This document shows, piece after piece, positions 11,961-22,225 of a stretch of DNA of 64,000 nt (the stretch's first letter is position 1; each line of letters starts with the position of its first letter). Source of the DNA: Tetradesmus obliquus (taxonomy: Eukaryota > Chlorophyta > Chlorophyceae > Sphaeropleales > Scenedesmaceae); NCBI GenBank assembly GCA_030272155.1, contig CP126195.1, forward strand, positions 5,377,001 through 5,441,000, read 5' to 3'. A model generated the notes under the pieces. The model did not search any database. It saw only the letters and a list, made by a program, of their open reading frames with translations, and was not told where the DNA came from. The translations under genes were made by a program, and so were the position numbers.

Positions 11961-13400
11961 CCAGCAGCAGCAGCAGCAGCAGCGCCGCACCTGTAGTTGA
12001 GTATGTCCTTGTGGTGCAGGCAGCTGCTGGGCATCTGCACCGCCACGTCAACAGCAGCAGCACCAGGCAGCCGCCCTGCAGCCCCCAGCGCCCAACTGCC
12101 AATTAGCTGCACTGCTGCTGGAGGGGAAATGCTGCAGGACACACCCTGTAACCGACATATCAGAAATGAGAACAGCAGCAGCAGCAGCAGGTTTAGCAAG
12201 TAGGTGATAGCGTGTCTTGCAGCCCCCAGGGCACAACTGCCAACCAGCTGCACTGCTGCTGGAAAGGAGATGCTGCAGGACACACCCTGTCATGGTTTAG
12301 CAGGCATGCCCAGAAACAGCAGCAGCAGGGGTTCAGCGGCAGCAGCAGGAGGTTTAGCGGGTAGGTGATAGCGTGTTTTGCGTTTTTGCGTGCTGCGGCA
12401 GCGTACAAGGTGTAAGCTAGCTGCAGCACTGAAGTAGCAAGGCAGCATGCTTGCAGCAGCAGAAGCGCTGTGCCTGTCTTCTGCGTCCAGGTCTCAACCC
12501 ACCTGCGGCTCTAAACCCCAGCTGCTGATGAGTGCTGCTAAACCCTGGTCAGCGTCGCCGGTCAAAACCCTGGCTGGTGTTCCTGCAAGCGCCTTCTGCA
12601 GCTGGCCCACAAGTGCCTCTGCTGCTGCCTGCAGGCCTGGCTGCTTGGAGAGAGACACCTCTGACAGCAGCTCCGACAGCTGCAGGAGCAGGACACAAGC
12701 AAAACAACAAGCAACATCAGTGTTTAGCAAGTGCATTTGCTTGTTTGAACAAGGTTGTAGAATGGTGGAGCAAATGCGTGATAGGCGCAGGGTTGTGGGC
12801 TGCGTTTGCTAATTGAAATGGCGAGTACCATCCACAGCAATTGACAACTGCAGACATGCATACAAATGCAGCTGTTGCAGAGCGGCAGTACTGCAGTTGC
12901 AGTCAGAGTCAAAACCAAAGTGGTGGCAGCCGTGATAGCCAGCCAGCATGCATGCAAAGTCTGCAAGCCCTACAACGCCTGACTACACGAGCAAACAACA
13001 CATTTGCAACTTGAACCAGATCCCAGCCTGCATTATACTATTGTGGCCTTGTTCCTGTCCTGCAACTGCCCCTCGTGGCCTGACAGGGACATTGCAGGAC
13101 TGGCAGCAGTCACAAAGCATAAGCAGCAGCGCGCACCTGCAGCTGCAGCAGGGCTGCGTTGGTAGAGATCTCTCCACCAAGCAAAGCATCTTGCGCTGCT
13201 TGCACCTCCTGCCGGCCCGCTACTGGCTTTGCAGCTGCTGCAGCTGCTACTGCTTGAGCCTGGGGCATATCTGCATCCCCTGCTTCATCAGAGTCAGAGC
13301 CCGCTGCATCGCTGTCGTCCTGCTCAAAATCAGCGTTGTCGTTTCCATCGTGCTCCAGCTCATCACCGGAAGCTGAAACATCGTCGTCTGAGAAGTCCAT
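3588..13400 (-). CDS. NOL6: Nucleolar protein 6 (Nrap/Utp22), 13 exons
   Basis: This is a small-subunit processome component for 18S rRNA maturation in the nucleolus. Exons in order: 13400-13137, 12679-12503, 12145-11991, 11621-10392, 10171-9869, 9483-8897, 8511-8343, 7267-7090, 6474-6390, 6126-6020, 5758-5676, 5214-4557, 3983-3588. All phases agree, giving 1463 residues. Nrap landmarks appear in order: an acidic N-terminus; AVQLIGSW (about 160); YHAKRAVFLSAL (about 200); NNVRW and the TPHYNAGVLQD block; CSGHLNLAA; FRALWGDKSELRRFQDG (about 700); TATEDAVEVLWQGFAF; VRLAKRWLGLQLL; LLRFLQLLASHPW; and a C-terminus with CCERYGHLATF, GIKWKPEAF and VPNVCQVLGE. The length exceeds the usual 1100-1200 because of polyQ and polyA inserts. 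Nearly every intron holds copies of its flanking exon edges. Confidence 0.95.
4145..4620 (-). repeat. Tandem copies of NOL6 exon 12 3' edge plus donor
   Basis: The true exon end (Arg-Ser-Ile-Pro-Gly-Gln then GTGAGG) at 4557-4620 is followed, in the gene direction, by three diverged copies near 4418-4495, 4296-4335 and 4142-4200. Each still ends in CAG or CAGCA followed by GTGAGG. They lie inside the last intron. Confidence 0.85.
4965..5012. repeat. (CTG)n, sense CAG coding polyQ in NOL6 exon 12
   Basis: An interrupted CTG run on the plus strand. In the NOL6 direction it is CAG and encodes a polyglutamine segment in a Gln-rich linker. Confidence 0.8.
5316..5376 (-). repeat. Copy of NOL6 exon 12 acceptor and 5' edge
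   Basis: About 55 bases starting GCTTGCAGGACCGCCCACC on the minus strand repeat the true start of exon 12 (5214 downward) with few changes. The copy sits about 155 bases upstream in the preceding intron and retains the AG acceptor. Confidence 0.8.
6520..6577 (-). repeat. Copy of NOL6 exon 9 acceptor and 5' edge
   Basis: The minus-strand reading CATCAG followed by VCEEAVELLVA recurs about 95 bases upstream of the true exon 9 start (6474). Between them is a (CAG)n tract on the plus strand. Confidence 0.8.
6738..7145 (-). repeat. Copies of NOL6 exon 8 3' edge plus donor
   Basis: The true exon end (LGLQLLLGPTQ, then GTAAGA at 7089-7084) is repeated at about 7010-6960 and 6800-6738 inside the downstream intron. 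The GT donors are preserved (GTACGG, GTGAGT). Confidence 0.8.
7285..7354. repeat. (CAG)23 immediately upstream of NOL6 exon 8
   Basis: A pure AGC/CAG tract of about 70 bp. In the gene direction it is (CTG)n, occupying the polypyrimidine position just 5' of the exon 8 acceptor at 7268. Confidence 0.9.
7405..7512 (-). repeat. Copy of NOL6 exon 8 acceptor and 5' half
   Basis: About 105 bases (Asp-Thr-Pro-Met-Leu-Gly-Ala-Asp-Ala onward to Leu-Glu-Ala-Ala) repeat the start of exon 8 upstream of the (CAG)23 tract. The acceptor CTGCAG|GG is intact. Confidence 0.85.
7766..8420 (-). repeat. Six tandem copies of NOL6 exon 7 3' edge plus donor
   Basis: The end of exon 7 (LWQGFAFKLLLFMDR then GTGGGT) is present six times. 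The true copy ends at 8343. Five diverged copies start near 8219, 8101, 7988, 7875 and 7766, spaced about 109-121 bp. Four of the five keep ATGGACAG|GTGGGT and the outermost has GTTGATGGGCAG|GTGAGC. Reading frames that cross the array (for example 7732-8193) are artefacts of it. Confidence 0.9.
8572..8650 (-). repeat. Copy of NOL6 exon 7 acceptor and 5' edge
   Basis: A GGCTGCATGCCG start followed by Asp-Ala-Ala-Ala and TKAALGV repeats the true exon 7 start (8511) about 130 bases upstream, with an intact AG acceptor. Confidence 0.8.
9525..9632 (-). repeat. Copy of NOL6 exon 6 5' edge next to (CAG)n
   Basis: FQDGKITEVLVWE at about 9583-9540 copies the true exon 6 start (9483). It is immediately preceded by a 9588-9630 CAG tract, which reads CTG in the gene direction. 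Confidence 0.8.
11909..11985. repeat. (CAG)n in NOL6 intron 3, donor side
   Basis: An interrupted CAG tract of about 75 bp begins a few bases after the exon 3 donor. In the gene direction it reads (CTG)n. Confidence 0.85.
12205..12298 (-). repeat. Copy of NOL6 exon 3 acceptor and 5' edge
   Basis: The minus strand at 12298-12205 repeats the start of exon 3 (TACAGGGTGTGTCCTGCAGC at 12150-12131, then the VQLIGSWALGAA region) with scattered substitutions. It lies upstream in intron 2. Confidence 0.8.
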
Positions 13401-14118
13401 GTGCTGCTGTTATGCTGCTGCTGCTGCCCTTGTCCCGGACGAAGTCCAGCTTGCAATACGAGTGCGGTAGATCAAATCAAATTAGTATTGCGTGTTTAAA
13501 CCTACTGTGGAAACGACTTGTCAGCCCGCAAGGTGCCAGGAAGTTGTGTCGGCAGCAGCCACAGCAGTGACAACACGAACACTTGAGGTTGAGGCAATAG
13601 ATAGTTGTTTGGTGCTACATATAAGCCTTCCTGCAGGGTTCGGCGTTGACCGCTATCACTCCTGCATGTGACACTGGTACAAACATAATTGAACATCTGC
13701 AGCACGGCGCAGAGCTGAGTATTTGAGTGCTGGGCTACGTGCAGAGCTATCAGACTTACCGAGTAATAGCTTCAGTCCTTTCACATTGAACCCTCTCGTA
13801 TGTCTGACGTGGTGAACGCTTCAGCTGCGAACACGGAACAATGAGCCCATTACACGCGCGCCTGACTATATCAAAAGGTGTTATACTGTTTAAGCTGCTT
13901 ATGTTTATGTTATCAGTCGTTGGCATAGAGTTCTTGCTTCCTGCTACGACTGCGCGCGAGATGTGTACCTTGGCGCGCTAAGCCCGGCACTCAAGGGGTT
14001 GTGCTGCTTTCACACGGCTGTTGAGAGAAACATACATAAAACTAAATGATCTGACTTTTGTTCTGCTGCTGCTGCAGGCCGAACGGGCAACAAGCCGGAG
14101 GCAGATGCCGCCCTCGCG
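13401..14118. promoter_or_regulatory. Divergent intergenic region (NOL6 / Gln-Ala-rich gene)
   Basis: About 0.7 kb lies between two divergent start codons, so it must hold the NOL6 promoter and probably that of the plus-strand gene. I see no convincing TATA box or operator. CTGCTGCAG at about 14068-14076 could be a 3' splice site for an upstream noncoding or short coding exon of the plus-strand gene. Confidence 0.4.
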
Positions 14119-14948
14119 ATGCAGCCTTCTCAGGAACAGCCAGCTGCACCCAGGCCATTTTTCAGGGCTCTACTAAGCCCCAAGTCACGACGGATAGCCG
14201 AGCGAGATCAGGCGGAGCAGCACAGAATGACAGATGGCCTGGACCGCGCCATCTGTCGGAACACTTCCGTGAACAGCTCACAGGCCGACAACGCAGCTGG
14301 CTCTTCGATAGATCACAACAGCAGCAACTCCGAGGCAGGTAGCAGCAGAGCAGCAGAGACTAGGTCCCTGATACTGCCTCCAGGCCAGCACCCCTACCGC
14401 CAGCCAGCAGATGCTGTGCAGGCTGCAGCAGCAGCGGAAGCAGCAGCAGGACCACCACCACCGCCGGCAGCAGTACACGCACTGTACCATGATGCTTCAA
14501 CAGCAGAAACAGCAGCAGCGGCGGCAGCAGCAGCAGCGGGGTACCACCACGCAGATTATCTGATGGCTCAGGCCTCAGACGAGTACAGTGAGGGCAGCAG
14601 CAGTGAGGAGTCTGAGCAGCTGCTTCCTGCTGACTCAGACATGTCAGACGGCTATGGAACTTCAGAAGAGGAGGAGGAAAACAACTCCTACATCGAGTCA
14701 GAAGAAATGGAGTACGAGCAGCCAGCAGCAGCCGCAGCAGTAGCAGCAGTTGTGCCTGGAGTAGCTCATGCTGCTGCTGTTGTTGCTGAGCAGACAGCGG
14801 CGGCGGCGGCAGCAGCAGCAGCAGCAGCAGCAGCGTGGGGTCAGTTGGAACCAAGCACTGCATTTGCTGGCGTATTGTCTCACCCCCTCAGCAGCTTCTC
14901 TGGTAGCCAGCAGCAGCACCAGCAGCTGCTGCAGCAGCTGCAGGAGAG

Positions 14949-15005
<57 letters not shown>

Positions 15006-15426
15006 CCCCCAGCAGCAGCACAGCAGGGACGGCACATCGGCTGCTGATGCAGCAGCAGCTGCAGCAGCAGCGGCGCAGCTCCTCGGCCAGCAGCAGCAGC
15101 ACCATCAGCATGCATCAAATTCACCCCGCCACCCCATCACTCCCCCGCCTAGTCCGGCAGGACCTGCACCTACCCAGCAGCAGCAGCAGCAGCAGCAGCA
15201 GGGCCCCACCTCGCAGCCGCCGGCAGTGGCCACCAGCACAGAAGCACTGTCCTACCCCTTGCCGCGCAGAGGCAGTACGCCCAGCGGCAGGCGAGGCAGT
15301 ACACCTGGGAGGTGGTCATGGGCCTGGGGTGTTGCGTGGCTCAGTGGGGAGGTCGCAGGGTCTCCCAGAGCCACAGTGCCTGTGGCCGCAGCAACACCTC
15401 CACCCTCGCCAGCTGTGATGCAGTAG
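14119..15426 (+). CDS. Low-complexity Gln/Ala/Ser-rich protein
   Basis: The 435-residue open frame from ATG 14119 to TAG 15424 has no recognised family. Features in order: a basic, Ser-rich N-terminus with RALLSPKSRRIAERDQ (about 16-31); an acidic tract with EESEQLLPADSDMSD and a Glu run (about 155-200); polyA blocks; polyQ of about 18 residues near 277-294; a PITPPPSP motif; and two RRGSTP repeats near 378-392, which resemble basophilic kinase sites. The frame may extend upstream through a 3' splice site at about 14076. It would be almost wholly disordered, perhaps a nuclear regulator; that is only a guess. Coding is supported by the long frame and by the non-repeat acidic and Ser-Pro segments, but repeat-driven open frames are common here. 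Confidence 0.5.
14950..15002. repeat. (CAG)18 coding polyglutamine
   Basis: A pure CAG run in frame within the Gln/Ala-rich ORF encodes about 18 consecutive Gln. Confidence 0.85.
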
Positions 15427-17221
15427 CCGTAGCTACAACCTGGCGAAACAGGTGGAGGCTTTGGGTGTGCCCTTGAGTGAGCACACGGGCGATCATGGAT
15501 GAGCACATTGGGTCTTCAGGTAGTGGCAGGCCAGCCACGGTTGCTGCCAGCTGGTGCCGTGCACAGCTCGGCCAAAGTTCTAGTAGCGGCAGCACAGCGT
15601 GAGGCAGTTACTCATTGTGCCATTGTCTGAGGCGACAGTCCAGCTGTTCAAGTGTCAAAACAGTAGCGAGTCAGTGTTGCTGCCAGCTGGCGGCATGCAG
15701 CAACCCACAGTGTGAGGCTGGTGGCGCTGTGTAGGGCTGCCGGGTGCTGTTGCCTGAGCTCGGTTGCGGCAAGCTGCCGCTTGCAATCTGCTAGCAGCTG
15801 CTGTATAGCTGGCGTATCCCTGTCTGGGGACAGGCTCAGCATGCTGTTGTACTTGGCAGTTAGGCTGGCTTCACCAGCTTGATGAGGCACACACAGCCCT
15901 CACGGTGGGTGCAGCCGCTGCCGCTGTGTATCGCCGGTGTGATGATCAGCAGCAGCAGCTGGCCGGGCGGGTGTGCTGGCGCAACACCTGACAGTTGAAT
16001 GGCAGGCAATTGTTTTGTCATAGTGTTACGAGCTTGGTGTCAACACAATTCCGCTAGTTGCAGCACCTGCAGCACTGACAGCAGCAGGGCCGGCAGCAAC
16101 CTGGCAGCCACACAACCCAATGGCAAACCAAGCCTGTTAGTGAGACCCATGCTCTTTTGTTGATGGTGGCTGTGCTCAGAAACAGTTGTGCTGCCAGCTA
16201 ATCCCGGCTGGCTGTGCAAGTGCTGCAGCATTGTTTCTCTGGTGTTGCTGCAACATTGATTGCTGAGGCACTGTGCAGCACATCTTGATGTCAGCATCCT
16301 CTGCAGCTGTGCACGATGAGGCAACAGCAGCACAATTGATTGACTGGTTCAGATTGCCTCAAACCTCCCCCAGCTGAGTGCAGCACATCTGTTGTGAGGC
16401 ATGGTATGCCTATAGCTCTAGGGCCGGCTTATGTAAAGGCCTTGACCTTTCAGCATTCGTATGATCAGCCTGAGATGCAGTGATTGAAAGGGTTGTGACT
16501 GCTGTGCTGCAGCAGGTCAGCTCTTTGGAAAGAACCCAGTCACTGGCTGGCGGCTGACTGATCACAAGCGGTTCAGCATCGCCATGGTCGATCATGAAGT
16601 GCTGTTTTTATTGTCGTATAAGGACTCAGCAATTACGCATGCACCCATCAGGTGGCATCTGAAGAACTGCTTACTCACTGAGCTGTGGATGTGAAACGTC
16701 CAAAGTCGGCCACAACGGCAGCCAGTGGACGCAAGCTTGCAGGCAGAAGTCTGTTGCTTGCAGACAAACTGTCATGTCATAACCTCATCAGGCCAAGGGC
16801 TTATCTCCTGAAGCAGACACAGTCGGTCTGCACAGCAATGCACAGCAAGGGTTGTCTTGGAGGGAAAGGGCCACTACTGCGCGAGCCAACCAAGCGCACA
16901 GCAGGCGCTGAGCTACGTTTGTATTATTGCATTTCAGTATACTTTATGTTGATGCCGTGAATCGCGTAGGTTTGCGTAGGCCGTGCACACATCATCAAAG
17001 ACCTGGTCTGACGAATGACCACCTAGGACTGTCCCAGCTCTGACAGCGCTACTACGCAGCACGCGGTCAGCGCTCAAGCTGTCGAACTGCGCGGATCGGT
17101 GCAAGGTAGCTGTGTTTGTGGAAGAGGACAGGGCTGTCTGGAGCCCGTTGTTGTTGCTTGCCCAGCATACCCGTACTTACTTGGAGACTTCCAACGCAAT
17201 CAAAGAGTTTAGAAGTACGTT
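15427..17221. other. Intergenic; no gene seen
   Basis: About 1.8 kb between the Gln/Ala-rich ORF and the CtpA start codon. Frames are short on both strands and lack domains. The last 400 bp before 17222 would contain the CtpA promoter, but I cannot point to a motif. Confidence 0.5.
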
Positions 17222-20200
17222 ATGAAGACGTCTTCCTTTGCAGGCAGCAGCTGCCTGCAGGCTGCTGCACCAACCACGTGTGTGCAGCGCAATGCTCTCA
17301 TCAGGGCCGCAGCAAGAACGTCAAGCAGCAGGACAGGCGTAGTGGCTCCTGCATTCAACGACAAGTCAGCACCTGAGCTGCTGCAGCGTGAGTGCTGCAC
17401 ATAAACGCCAGCAGTGCGCTGCAGCAGAGCGTTGATATAGCGGGCACGTTTGAGCATCGATCTGGTCGTGCCTGCAGGCGTCCAAGAGGCCGTTCAAAGT
17501 GGCCTGCAGAAGGCTGCGGCCCTGGGCCTTGCAGCCTCACTGCTGCTGAGCAGTCCAGCAGCAGCAGAAGACGCGCCTGGGGGTCGCAGCCTGCTCAGGT
17601 CTGAGCACTCTGCTGCACGATGCCTCAGCAGCTTTGCAGCCCAACGCATACTGCAGCTGTTTCTTCCAGTCTCTTGATGCATCAGTAGCAGGCCTGTGGG
17701 CGTTCTGCAAGCAGTGCGCATGCAAAACATGCGATTGTCTCACTGTTTCATTCTCACCACCACTGAACTATCTGGTCAACCCTTGTAACCTGCAACAACC
17801 TACTGTCCTGCAGGCTGCCTGCCTCGGATGACTCTGAGGTCTTCCAGGCGCAGCAGACGCTGCTGGAGGCGTGGAGCATCGTGGGTGAGCTGCATAAGCA
17901 CAGCAGCGGCAGCAGCTGCTGCTGCCTGGCTGGCTGGCTGCAGGAGGCGCGCCTGTGATCCACAATGATTGTGTAGCTGCAATGCACTGCTGCAGCTAGA
18001 AGCAGCAGCAACACAGCAACAAGAAGCTAACAGATCACTGTAGAACTTGCGGAGCCCCTCTCTGGTGTCTTGCGATGTGCGGGTGGCTAGCAGCAGCAGA
18101 AGCATACGCTGTTATCAATGGTCGTGTAGCTGCAATGCGGCGTCACGGCAGCATTACGCAAAACAGCAGTGGCACGTGCAGCAGCAATGCAGCAGTGTCC
18201 CCTCTTGCAAGTTTGCTGCATTCTGCGCTTGACTGCGCTGCTGAACCCAAACCATTGCATTCCCCCCGTCTCCGCTACGCATGTTGTGTGCATGGCGGGA
18301 GACTCAATCTATAACGACGTTTTCAACCGCCACTACTGCAGCCCTGGACGCTCTCTCATAATGCACAATGATGCTTGCAGGAGACTCCTTTGTTGACGAC
18401 TCCTTCAACGGCCACTACTGGCCCGATGAGCTCAAGCAGCACATGCTGGCGGCCTTTGCCTCCAAGGACGGCCGCGCTGCCTTCCACGAGATAGAGACCA
18501 TGCTGGGCGAGCTGGGCGACCCCTACACACGCATCATTCACGCAAAGTGAGCGCTGTCAGTGATACGTTGCGGCAATCATGACTTGTGAAAGGGGGGGCT
18601 TGTGTGTAGCTGCAATGCAAGACCACAGCGCGCTGTGTGCCTGCGTGATGTTCTTCTTTCAGGCTTGATCTTGTGCTGGTGTTGCACGTGGGTGTGGCTG
18701 CGGTGCTGGCTGAAGCTGCCGCGTTGCGGCTTTGAGCATATGTACTGTCCTAGGGCAGCAGCGTGCATGCGAGTCTGCACTGGGAGCTTCCCACTGACAC
18801 CTTTTGCCACGCTGCGTATTGCTGTGCTGTGCTCTGCGGCTTGTGCTGCATTGCGCATGCCTTGGGCGCTGTGCGTTGCAATGCTCCATTCTGCATCGCA
18901 CTGCTGCTCAATGCACACTCGGCAGCACTACATGCCACCACGAGCGATGTCCGATAGCCGCTATGTTCCTCACCCTGTTGCTGCTGCTGCTGCCGCTGCT
19001 GCTACTGCAGTGAGTACGCAGACTTCCGTGTGAGCAGCGATGGCGAGCTGCAAGGCGTGGGGCTGCTCATTGCCAACGAGCCCTACAACAACCACCTGCT
19101 GGTGCTCAGCGCCATCAAGGGTGGCCCAGCTGACAGGGCGGGCATGACAACAGGTGGGCACGTTACTAACATGTCATGTGACATGTTACATTTGAACCAA
19201 GCTGCTTTTCAATGCTGATGAGCCCTACAACAACAACCTGCTGGTGCTCAGCGCGATTCAAGGGCGGCCCCGCTGACAGAGCGGGTATGACAACAGGTGG
19301 GTCACTAACATGTCATTCAACATGTTATATAACATCTTGCGCTTGGTTCTACCACTGTACCATGCTGCAGGCTGGCCACAGGCATGAGGGGCGCCGAGTG
19401 CTGCTGTTGCCACTGCTGCTGCTGTGGCTGCTGCTGCTGCTGCAGGCGACGAGGTCATCTCCATCAACGACCAGCCCATTGAGGGCTGGACCGGCGACAT
19501 GGCCGCAAAGCTGCTGAGGGGCAAGGGAGGCACAGAGGTGCGGGCGCGCTGCTCTGCTGCTGCTGCTGCTGCTGCCTGATGTTGATTTGAGCACTTTTTT
19601 TTGTGTTGGAGGCAGCTGTGAGGATGTGTCGCTTGCTCCAGCATACTCACATGTGTGCAGCTGTCTCACTGTGGCTGCAGCGGTTACCGCTGCCATCGGC
19701 ACCTGCTGTTGACAGTGTATTGTATGTATTGCTGCTGCAGGTGCGCGTGCGCTTTGCGCGCCGCACCGACGGCATCCCTGGCGTGCCTGGCCGCCCCGAG
19801 CCGCCGCTGGAGAGCCTGGAGACAGTGAAGGAGGTGAAGCTGCGGAGGGAGAAGGTGGCCCTCAGCCCGCTGTACTACACTGCACTGCAGGTGGGCGCTA
19901 TGTTTCTGTTTGTGTAAAGCGGTGTGCAGTGAGGGCTGTGTGTGCATGTGGGTGGGTGGGCCTTGCAGCAATGCAGTGTGCTGTGTCGCGTGTCTGTTGT
20001 ACTACACTGCACTGCAGGGCTCTGTTTCCGTTTTTGCAAGGGGTGTTGTTAAGTTCAATGTGAAGGAGGTGAAGCTGCGGCGGGAGAAGGTGGCGTTGAG
20101 CCCATTGTACTACACCGCACTGCAGGTGGGTTGGGGGGGGGGGGGGGGGGCTGTGTTTCTGTATGTGCAATGTGTGCTGTCCAGCGGCGCTCAGCCCGCT

Positions 20201-22225
20201 GTACTTCACTGCGCTGCAGGTAGGCTGCTGATGTGTGCGTGCTTGGGGGAGGTGGTGTTTCTGTGTGGGGTCTGTGCACTGTGCCTGCCAGAGGCCGACT
20301 AGATGGTGTCTTTGGCACCCACAGCAGCCCCACATCAAACTTCATGTTGCTGTACCATGCTCAGGCTGCTTGTCTGGTCTTGTGATACGTCTGATGTGTG
20401 TTGCTTTCCTTTGGCTCACCCTGTTTACCATATGCGTGTCGTGTTTGGCATGCTGCTGTCCTGCAGGTGCCTGAGCTGGGTACCCCCAGCAGCCTGGGCA
20501 TCACCCTTGCAGCTGCGCCACCGGCCCCGCAGCTGTCATCTTCATCAGCAGCAGCGCCTGCAGGCAAGCTGTCTTCTAGCGCCTTCACGAGCAGCAGCAG
20601 CAGCAGCAGGAGCATCGCCTCCTCGCCTGCTGCAGCGCTCGCTGCGCCGCAGCAGCCGCAGTGGGCGGCTGACCGCAGCAGCATGAGCGACACTGCTGCC
20701 CCTGCTCCAGCGGAGCAGCGTTTGGGCTACCTGCGCCTCAGCAGCTTCAGCAGCAACGCAGCTAATGACATGCACCGCGCGATTGCGGAACTGGAGCGCA
20801 GCGGCGTGGCTGGTTACATCTTGGATCTGCGAGACAACCCTGGCGGCCTGGTCAAGAGTGGAATTGATATTGCGCGGCTGCTGCTGGACGGCCATCCCAC
20901 GCTGTTTGCGATTACCGGCAGGGACGGCGAGCCGCTGCAGGAGGTGAGGCCGTTACACCGTAATTGAGAGGAGATAGTTACCGCATGTTGGTCCGGGCGC
21001 CAGCTGAGGCGAAATTTTTATGTACAAGTGTGGCGGTTTTTTGTAGCAGCATCCGGCAGGAGGAACGTTTATGTCATAACATATTGCTGCTGCTGCAGCA
21101 GCTTTTCTTTGAACAGTGCTGCATCCGAGAGCGCCTCAGCGGCTTGACTGTCTCTGTTGGCTGCTTGGTGATGTGTGGAGCCACACATCCGCAGCTGCCC
21201 TTGCACCACACATCTGCACACTCCATCTGAGTGTACTGCTCTCGCCTACCGGTCTGGTCTGTCATGTGTGCAACAGGTGACGCTGGGCTCTGATGAGGAT
21301 GATGCTGCAGGCCCTGCTGCTGCAGCTGAGGCGCTGACTCACCGGCCGCTGGTAGTGCTGGTCAACAAGGGCTCCGCAAGCGCAAGCGAGATCCTGTCTG
21401 GCGCGCTGCATGACAACCAGCGTGCGATGATCATCGGCGACACGCCCACCTACGGTGAGCCTGTAATTGGCTTGAAAAGCGGGATGTTGTCCTGTCTTGT
21501 AAATCACACATTGTGAGGGGGATTCAAGGATGTAGGGTGGGGCAGCTGATGTGCTTTTGGTCAGGCGCGCTGCACGACAACAGTCAGCGCGCGATGGCCA
21601 TCAACGACACGCCCAGCCAGGCATCCAAGTAACTAGAACTGACAAGTTTTGAATGTCTCCTGCATGCATGCAGGCAAGGGCCGCATCCAGTCAGTGTACG
21701 AGCTGCAGGTTCAGCAGGAAGTTGACGATCTGACATATTTCAAATGTGCTACATTGTGCCTCGATGCATGCAGGCAAGGGCCGCATCCAGTCGATGTACG
21801 AGCTGCATGTTCAGCTCGTCAAAGCAACGACACCAACCTTATACTATTTCATCTGATCATGCATGCCTGCAGGCAAGGGCCGCATCCAGTCGGTGTACGA
21901 GCTGCACGACGGCTCCGCGCTGTTTGTGACGGTGGCCAAGTACGTCACGCCAGCCGGCACGCAGATTGACACGAAGGGCATCCGCCCAGACAGCAGCTGC
22001 AGCGTCTCACCCAGCAGCAATGCAGATGAGGACAACCCTTTCAAAGACGGCACGCTGGCTGCATTCATTCCCGGGCTGTCTATTGGGCCGAGCAGTGAGG
22101 AGCAGCTTGCGGCGTCGCTGGCGAATGACAAGTGCGTGCTGACGGCGGCGAGCGTGATTCAGCAGAAGGCTGGCATGGTGCGCGCCACGTCGCGGCTGGC
22201 TGCGCAGCTGCCGCGGAGTTTCTGA
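17222..22225 (+). CDS. CtpA-type carboxyl-terminal processing protease, lumen-targeted
   Basis: This is a serine protease of the tail-specific/D1-processing family (S41A), probably in the thylakoid lumen. Exons: 17222-17387, 17478-17598, 17814-17884, 18381-18546, 19011-19153, 19446-19537, 19741-19890, 20467-20943, 21277-21454, 21873-22225, giving 638 residues in phase. Residues 1-90 look like a bipartite transit peptide: Ser/Ala/Arg-rich, then LGLAASLLLSSPAAAE with an AxA-type site. The mature part has a helical segment (TLLEAWSIVGDSFVDDSF), GDPYTRI, a PDZ domain (about 180-250; GVGLLIANEP, GGPADRAGM, GDEVISI) and a protease core with LGYLRLSSFSSN and LDLRDNPGG. The catalytic Ser is in NKGSASASEI (about 497) and Lys in YGKGRIQ (about 523). 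It is not the classical Scenedesmus D1 protease but a diverged paralogue. The Ser/Ala-rich segment at about 315-385 is an insert. Confidence 0.92.
18288..18345 (+). repeat. Degenerate copy of CtpA exon 4 5' edge
   Basis: GGCGGGAGACTC followed by a reading like GDSIYNDVFNRHY repeats the true exon 4 start (GDSFVDDSFNGHYW at 18380) 85 bases upstream in the intron. Confidence 0.75.
19208..19300 (+). repeat. Copy of CtpA exon 5 3' edge plus donor
   Basis: This repeats about 75 bases ending in GCGGGCATGACAACAG|GTGGG of exon 5 (true end 19153). The copy ends GCGGGTATGACAACAG|GTGGG, carries a 1-base frame change, and lies in the intron. Confidence 0.85.
19988..20222 (+). repeat. Copies of CtpA exon 7 3' edge plus poly-G tract
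   Basis: The exon 7 end (KEVKLRREKVALSPLYYTALQ region, true end 19890) recurs with CTGCAG|G donors near 20018, 20125 and 20220. The middle copy covers about 65 bases. An 18-G homopolymer at 20133-20150 follows that copy's donor. Confidence 0.85.
21560..21825 (+). repeat. Copies of CtpA exon 9 and exon 10 edges
   Basis: A degenerate piece of exon 9 (GCGCGCTGCACGACAACAG region) lies at 21565-21615. Two copies of the exon 10 start (GCAAGGGCCGCATCCAGTC) lie at about 21673 and 21777, before the true one at 21873. Each is preceded by GCATGCAG or CCTGCAG. Confidence 0.85.

Noticed and set aside
14698..15111. Leu-rich minus-strand frame (possible membrane protein)
   Set aside because: It is the complement of in-frame CAG/GCA repeats of the plus-strand Gln/Ala ORF, with no non-repeat content.
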